From: a virus
Virus record (IMG/VR): IMGVR_UViG_3300020183_000286
Coordinates: 1 to 32,462 of that record
Reading direction: 5' to 3' (one strand)
DNA length: 32,462 nt
Positions 29,883-32,462 of the stretch are shown here, one piece after another. Position 1 is the stretch's first letter. Every line of letters starts with the position of its first letter. The notes beneath the pieces were generated by a model. The model worked only from the letters and a program-made list of their open reading frames with translations. It was not told the DNA's origin and did no database searches. The position numbers were made by a program, and so were the translations under genes.

Positions 29883-30083
29883 ATGACGAACACGACCATC
29901 ATCAACACAATCAACGATATCGCGTGGGACCTCGTGAATGAGTGCCCGCATATCGCATACGATGCCACCGAGACGCTGAAGGCCAACGGCATCGAACCCA
30001 CTTCGCAGCACGAAGCATGGCTTATCGAGGCCATCGTCACAGAGTCGCTGGCTCGACTCGAGGCGCTCGGGGGTCTGCGATGA
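29883..30083 (+). CDS. Hypothetical protein, 66 aa
   Basis: ATG 29883 (MTNTTIINTINDIAWDLVNE) was chosen from the promoter position. The sequence is helical and acidic: CPHIAYDATETLKANGIEP, then EAWLIEAIVTESLARLEALG. No family is recognised. It overlaps the next ATG (ATGA). It is the first gene from P2. Confidence 0.6.
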   Translation: MTNTTIINTINDIAWDLVNECPHIAYDATETLKANGIEPTSQHEAWLIEAIVTESLARLEALGGLR

Positions 30084-30406
30084 GTGCCATTGTGTCGCAG
30101 CTCCGCTCGCGGATGCCGGCATACCGCGACGGCAAGCCTCAGCCGATGCCGTGGGAACTCGCAATCGCGCCATACGCGCCATGGTACGGTCGCGACTGGG
30201 GTGATCACCATGTGGCCATCTGGCGCACAGCGCCGAATGGTCACCACTACGAGATCGTCGTCTCGGTCGAGGCCGAGCGTGCCGATGGATACTGGGCCAT
30301 GGAAGCCTACCACAAGCGTCACGGGTGCTGGACCCGCTTGCACCTCACCGACGAGGACCGCGAGCAAATCTCGGCGTACTACGACGCCGTCTACGAGATC
30401 CGATGA
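30080..30406 (+). CDS. Hypothetical protein, 108 aa
   Basis: ATG 30080 in ATGA overlap. It contains many aromatic and histidine residues (PYAPWYGRDWGDHHVAIW, GYWAMEAYHKRHGCWTRL) and ends in a helix EDREQISAYYDAVYEIR. It has no signal and no recognised family. It overlaps the FGE-like gene start. Confidence 0.6.
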   Translation: MSAIVSQLRSRMPAYRDGKPQPMPWELAIAPYAPWYGRDWGDHHVAIWRTAPNGHHYEIVVSVEAERADGYWAMEAYHKRHGCWTRLHLTDEDREQISAYYDAVYEIR

Positions 30407-30963
30407 TGCCGCTCGTGTCATGGCTTATGGTCGCCTGTCCTGCCGGCATGGTGTGGGCAGGCGACCGCTCGTGTATCGACGTGTGGCCCATGTCTCGTGT
30501 CGATGGCCGCCCCGTGCTCGGTCTGTCGGCGCTGCCTGAGACGTACCTCGATCTACGCGGCGAGACGTGGGACCTCGAAGAAGCGTGCGCTTCTCGCGGT
30601 GCGCGCATGTGTACCGCTGCCGAATGGCAGCATGCCTGCGAGGATACGCCTCGTGACGCTTGCCCGTCGCAGGAGCTGCCGTACCGCGTGCCAGATTGGT
30701 CGCTGGTAGCTCGTCGGGACGCGCGCGAGATGATGCGCCTCGACCGGTCGTCGTCATGGCATGACTACCCGTCGTGCGTCGGACAGACCGGCGCGCGCAT
30801 GATGGGCGCGATCGAGGAATGGGTGCGCACGCCCACTGGCTACGCCTTTTCGCGCGGCTTCTGGTCGCGGGAGGGAGGCTGCGGAGCCTTCGTTTCGTCG
30901 CACGATCCGCGCTGGCACGACTACGCGACGGGAGGTCGATGCTGCATCGACATCGCACCGTGA
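30403..30963 (+). CDS. FGE/SUMF1-like protein, 186 aa
   Basis: ATG at 30403 (a second at 30406) in ATGATG overlap with the previous stop. A short hydrophobic N-terminus (MPLVSWLMVA) leads into CPAGMVWAGDRSCID, then ETWDLEEACASRGARMCTAAEW (near 54-75) and a C-terminal GFWSREGGC and GGRCCIDIAP. This layout is that of the formylglycine-generating enzyme/SUMF1 (C-lectin-like) domain, though shortened. There are ten cysteines (12, 24, 62, 70, 79, 87, 125, 160, 180, 181), suggesting disulfides and an exported protein. The catalytic cysteine pair of true FGE is not evident, so a binding role is as likely. Start and export are inferred. Confidence 0.65.
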   Translation: MMPLVSWLMVACPAGMVWAGDRSCIDVWPMSRVDGRPVLGLSALPETYLDLRGETWDLEEACASRGARMCTAAEWQHACEDTPRDACPSQELPYRVPDWSLVARRDAREMMRLDRSSSWHDYPSCVGQTGARMMGAIEEWVRTPTGYAFSRGFWSREGGCGAFVSSHDPRWHDYATGGRCCIDIAP

Positions 30964-31079
30964 ATTGCTCCTGCCCCAAATGCGCCGAGCGTCGTGAGTC
31001 GCTCGGCGAATCTGCTCACCTCGCCATGCTGATCGCCATCACGAGCCTGCTCGTGCTCTGGTTACTAGGAGTTTTATGA
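30960..31079 (+). CDS. 39-aa membrane micro-protein with CxCPxC, possible lysis factor
   Basis: GTG 30960 overlaps the previous stop (GTGA), and its TGA at 31077-31079 overlaps the next ATG (ATGA). It starts MNCSCPKCAERRESLGESAH and then has one strongly hydrophobic helix (LAMLIAITSLLVLWLLGVL). A tiny single-helix protein directly before a muralytic gene suggests a holin- or pinholin-type role, but that is context only. The CxCPxC could bind a metal. Confidence 0.6.
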   Translation: MNCSCPKCAERRESLGESAHLAMLIAITSLLVLWLLGVL

Positions 31080-31711
31080 CCGAAATTCTCATCACCATCC
31101 TGATCATGCTTGCCCGAGTCGAACAACCACAGCTCGACGAGGTCAAACACGCTCGTTACCTCGCCAGCATTCGCACCATGGCATCGGCCTATGTCGAGGT
31201 TGGAAAGGAGGGCGCGCTTGTGTCGCCAGCTGCCGATGCTGCATTGCTCGCTGCTATTGGCTATGAGGAATCGCGCCATCGCACATACATCAGGGATGGC
31301 GACTGCGCCTACCCGATGAGTGGCGGCAAAGTGTGCGACTCGATTGGGCCCATGCAATTGAGCAGAGCCATCAACCGTTGGCCTGAGTTCCCACAGTTTG
31401 CACACACAAAGCCGCAGCACATGCGCAGTGCATCGGACAGCGTTGCCATCGCGTATGACATTCTAGTCCACTACAAGCAAAAGTGCGGGAAAACGCCTGC
31501 CGTCTGGCTGTCTGCGTATGCAATGGGTCGATGCCCATTGCAGCCAATCAAGCTTGGCAAGCGTCGCGCTGCGCTTGCATGGGCCATTGCTCACGCTGCT
31601 GGGTCCGATGACCTGCCGCGCGTAAATGCTCCTGACGCAAAGTCACAGAGCAAAGTTAGTGCAATTGCCACAGATAAGGTGCACTCAGGCGCGAACCAGG
31701 CCGAGGAATAG
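31076..31711 (+). CDS. Lytic transglycosylase-like muramidase, 211 aa
   Basis: An N-terminal hydrophobic stretch (ILITILIMLA) could be a signal anchor. Residues 55-160 match an SLT-type fold: AAIGYEESRHR with the catalytic Glu at 64 or 65, CDSIGPMQLS (87-96) and the active-site Tyr/Asn-like region LSAYAMGRC. Such enzymes cut peptidoglycan glycan strands. The C-terminal tail from 175 is low-complexity. It overlaps the minus-strand endolysin end by 27 bases (convergent). Confidence 0.7.
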   Translation: MTEILITILIMLARVEQPQLDEVKHARYLASIRTMASAYVEVGKEGALVSPAADAALLAAIGYEESRHRTYIRDGDCAYPMSGGKVCDSIGPMQLSRAINRWPEFPQFAHTKPQHMRSASDSVAIAYDILVHYKQKCGKTPAVWLSAYAMGRCPLQPIKLGKRRAALAWAIAHAAGSDDLPRVNAPDAKSQSKVSAIATDKVHSGANQAEE

Positions 31712-32416
31712 CTCCCACGGCCAACGAGCGTCACCCTGGCAGCCCGGGTCGATGTGCGTCGACTTCTTGAACGCCTCAGTGACACTCGCGTGCGTCGTGA
31801 TGCCACGCTTGCCGGCGACAAGGCCAGCCGCATCGACGCGCTCGAGCGGGATGTGCCATCGCTCGCAGATGGCTCTTGTAAGCTCTGCTGCGCGCTCGAG
31901 CACATCGTATCCATCGGTCTGGCCAAGTCCCTTGCTTGCCCAGTCCGTTTTTGCGGCTTGGCCGACCATTTCAATCTGGATGCCGTGATGGTTTGCGCCT
32001 GGAGCTGCCCACGCCACGGCAGCTTCTGGCACGCATCGAATGACCGTTTCGGGACCGACAACGTAATGCGCTGACGCCTGCGGCGCGCTCGGCCCGCCAA
32101 ACCAGCGCGCCACATTGCGCGCGATCCCTGGTCGGATCGGGTTCTCAGTCGAATGCAAAACGACGAGGTCAACGGCTGCGCGCGACGTGCGCGTGTAGTT
32201 GCGCGCCTCGATGAACTCAACCTGCGCGCTAGGAAGCACTATCGCGCGCGACGCGGCAAGCGCAACCGTCGCGGCCTCAGTCTTCGCGCCATGCACGCCG
32301 TCGATGGTGCCTGGGTCGAAGCCGTTGGCGCGCAGGTGACGCTGCCACGCCTCGACGTCAGCGCCGCGCTCGCCAAGCGACGTGCGACGAGGCCCCGTGT
32401 CCTCGCCAGGCCGCAC
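31685..32416 (-). CDS. Endolysin: N-acetylmuramoyl-L-alanine amidase with PG-binding domain, 243 aa or longer
   Basis: From GTG 32416: residues about 13-52 match a peptidoglycan-binding_1 repeat (LGERGADVEAWQRHLRANG then DGVHGAKTEAA). Residues about 82-225 form Amidase_2: VVLHSTE (zinc His88), AHYVVG, GIQIEMVG, THASVTEAF (His209) and KSTHIDPG (Lys218, Asp223 as third ligand). It cleaves the bond between muramic acid and the peptide. The GTG has no ribosome-binding site and the frame remains open to 32462 (DYATTTHAV), so the true N-terminus may lie past the edge. It converges with the transglycosylase gene. Confidence 0.85.
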   Translation of the reverse strand: MRPGEDTGPRRTSLGERGADVEAWQRHLRANGFDPGTIDGVHGAKTEAATVALAASRAIVLPSAQVEFIEARNYTRTSRAAVDLVVLHSTENPIRPGIARNVARWFGGPSAPQASAHYVVGPETVIRCVPEAAVAWAAPGANHHGIQIEMVGQAAKTDWASKGLGQTDGYDVLERAAELTRAICERWHIPLERVDAAGLVAGKRGITTHASVTEAFKKSTHIDPGCQGDARWPWELFLGLVRA

Positions 32417-32462
32417 CGCATGCGTCGTCGTCGCGTAGTCGGTGTGAGTTGAGCTGCGGTGC

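Noticed and set aside
29322-30182. 286-aa minus-strand open frame
   Set aside because: Cys/Arg-rich shadow over the same ssb-P2 region with no motifs.
29411-30421. 336-aa open frame on the minus strand
   Set aside because: It runs antisense through ssb, the terminator and promoter P2, and shows no family motif; ssb on the plus strand is certain.
31658-31685. AGTGCA/TGCACT hairpin as a bidirectional terminator
   Set aside because: The stem is only 6 bp with a 16-base loop and no T-runs, too weak to call.
1-32462. Integrase, reverse transcriptase, CRISPR array, tRNA genes
   Set aside because: No recognisable motifs or structures for any of these were found while reading both strands.

Overview
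The window reads as a GC-rich, double-stranded DNA tailed phage, most likely with a short tail (podovirus type). It carries a full head module (small and large terminase, portal, scaffold, major capsid). It also has a tail-adaptor protein, a very large tail-hub/nozzle-like protein, and a run of Ala/Gln-rich proteins resembling internal virion (ejection) proteins. No tape-measure or tail-tube/sheath genes are recognisable. An amidase endolysin, a small lipoprotein with a clear lipobox and the periplasm-type lysis genes suggest a Gram-negative host; the host species cannot be read from the sequence. I see no integrase, DNA polymerase, RNA polymerase, tRNA or CRISPR array.

Layout. A divergent control region (about 26293-26380) separates two transcription units. 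The leftward unit (26292 down to 1) begins with a Cro/CI-like repressor, an unknown gene and a RusA-like nuclease. A second promoter with its own inverted-repeat operator (25388-25427) then drives another small HTH protein, a replication initiator containing a striking iteron array, and a DnaC-like helicase loader. Several small genes follow, then a sigma-region-4-like protein and a ParB-domain DNA methyltransferase. Downstream come terminase, portal, scaffold, capsid, tail adaptor, tail hub, ejection-type proteins, small tail/fibre-like proteins and the start of a lipoprotein gene. The rightward unit (26381-31711) holds small unknown genes, a 5'-3' exonuclease fused to a recombination-associated (RecT-like) domain, a RecA-fold ATPase and SSB. 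After a strong terminator (29805-29837) a second promoter drives unknown genes, an FGE/SUMF1-like protein, a tiny membrane protein and a lytic-transglycosylase-like protein. An amidase endolysin on the minus strand converges on it at 31685-31711.

The gene at the left edge and the endolysin at the right edge would abut if the ends were joined. All core modules are present, so the window may be a complete circularly permuted genome opened in its lysis cassette.

Most notable are four things. (1) A candidate in-gene replication origin has nine GTCAC decamers at exact 10-bp spacing, abutting ten NNAGA pentamers and a (CG)7 tract. (2) Two rightward promoters share the same operator inside the spacer and appear to make leaderless mRNAs. 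(3) There is an exonuclease-annealing-protein fusion. (4) Several micro-genes are tiled by GTGA/ATGA overlaps.
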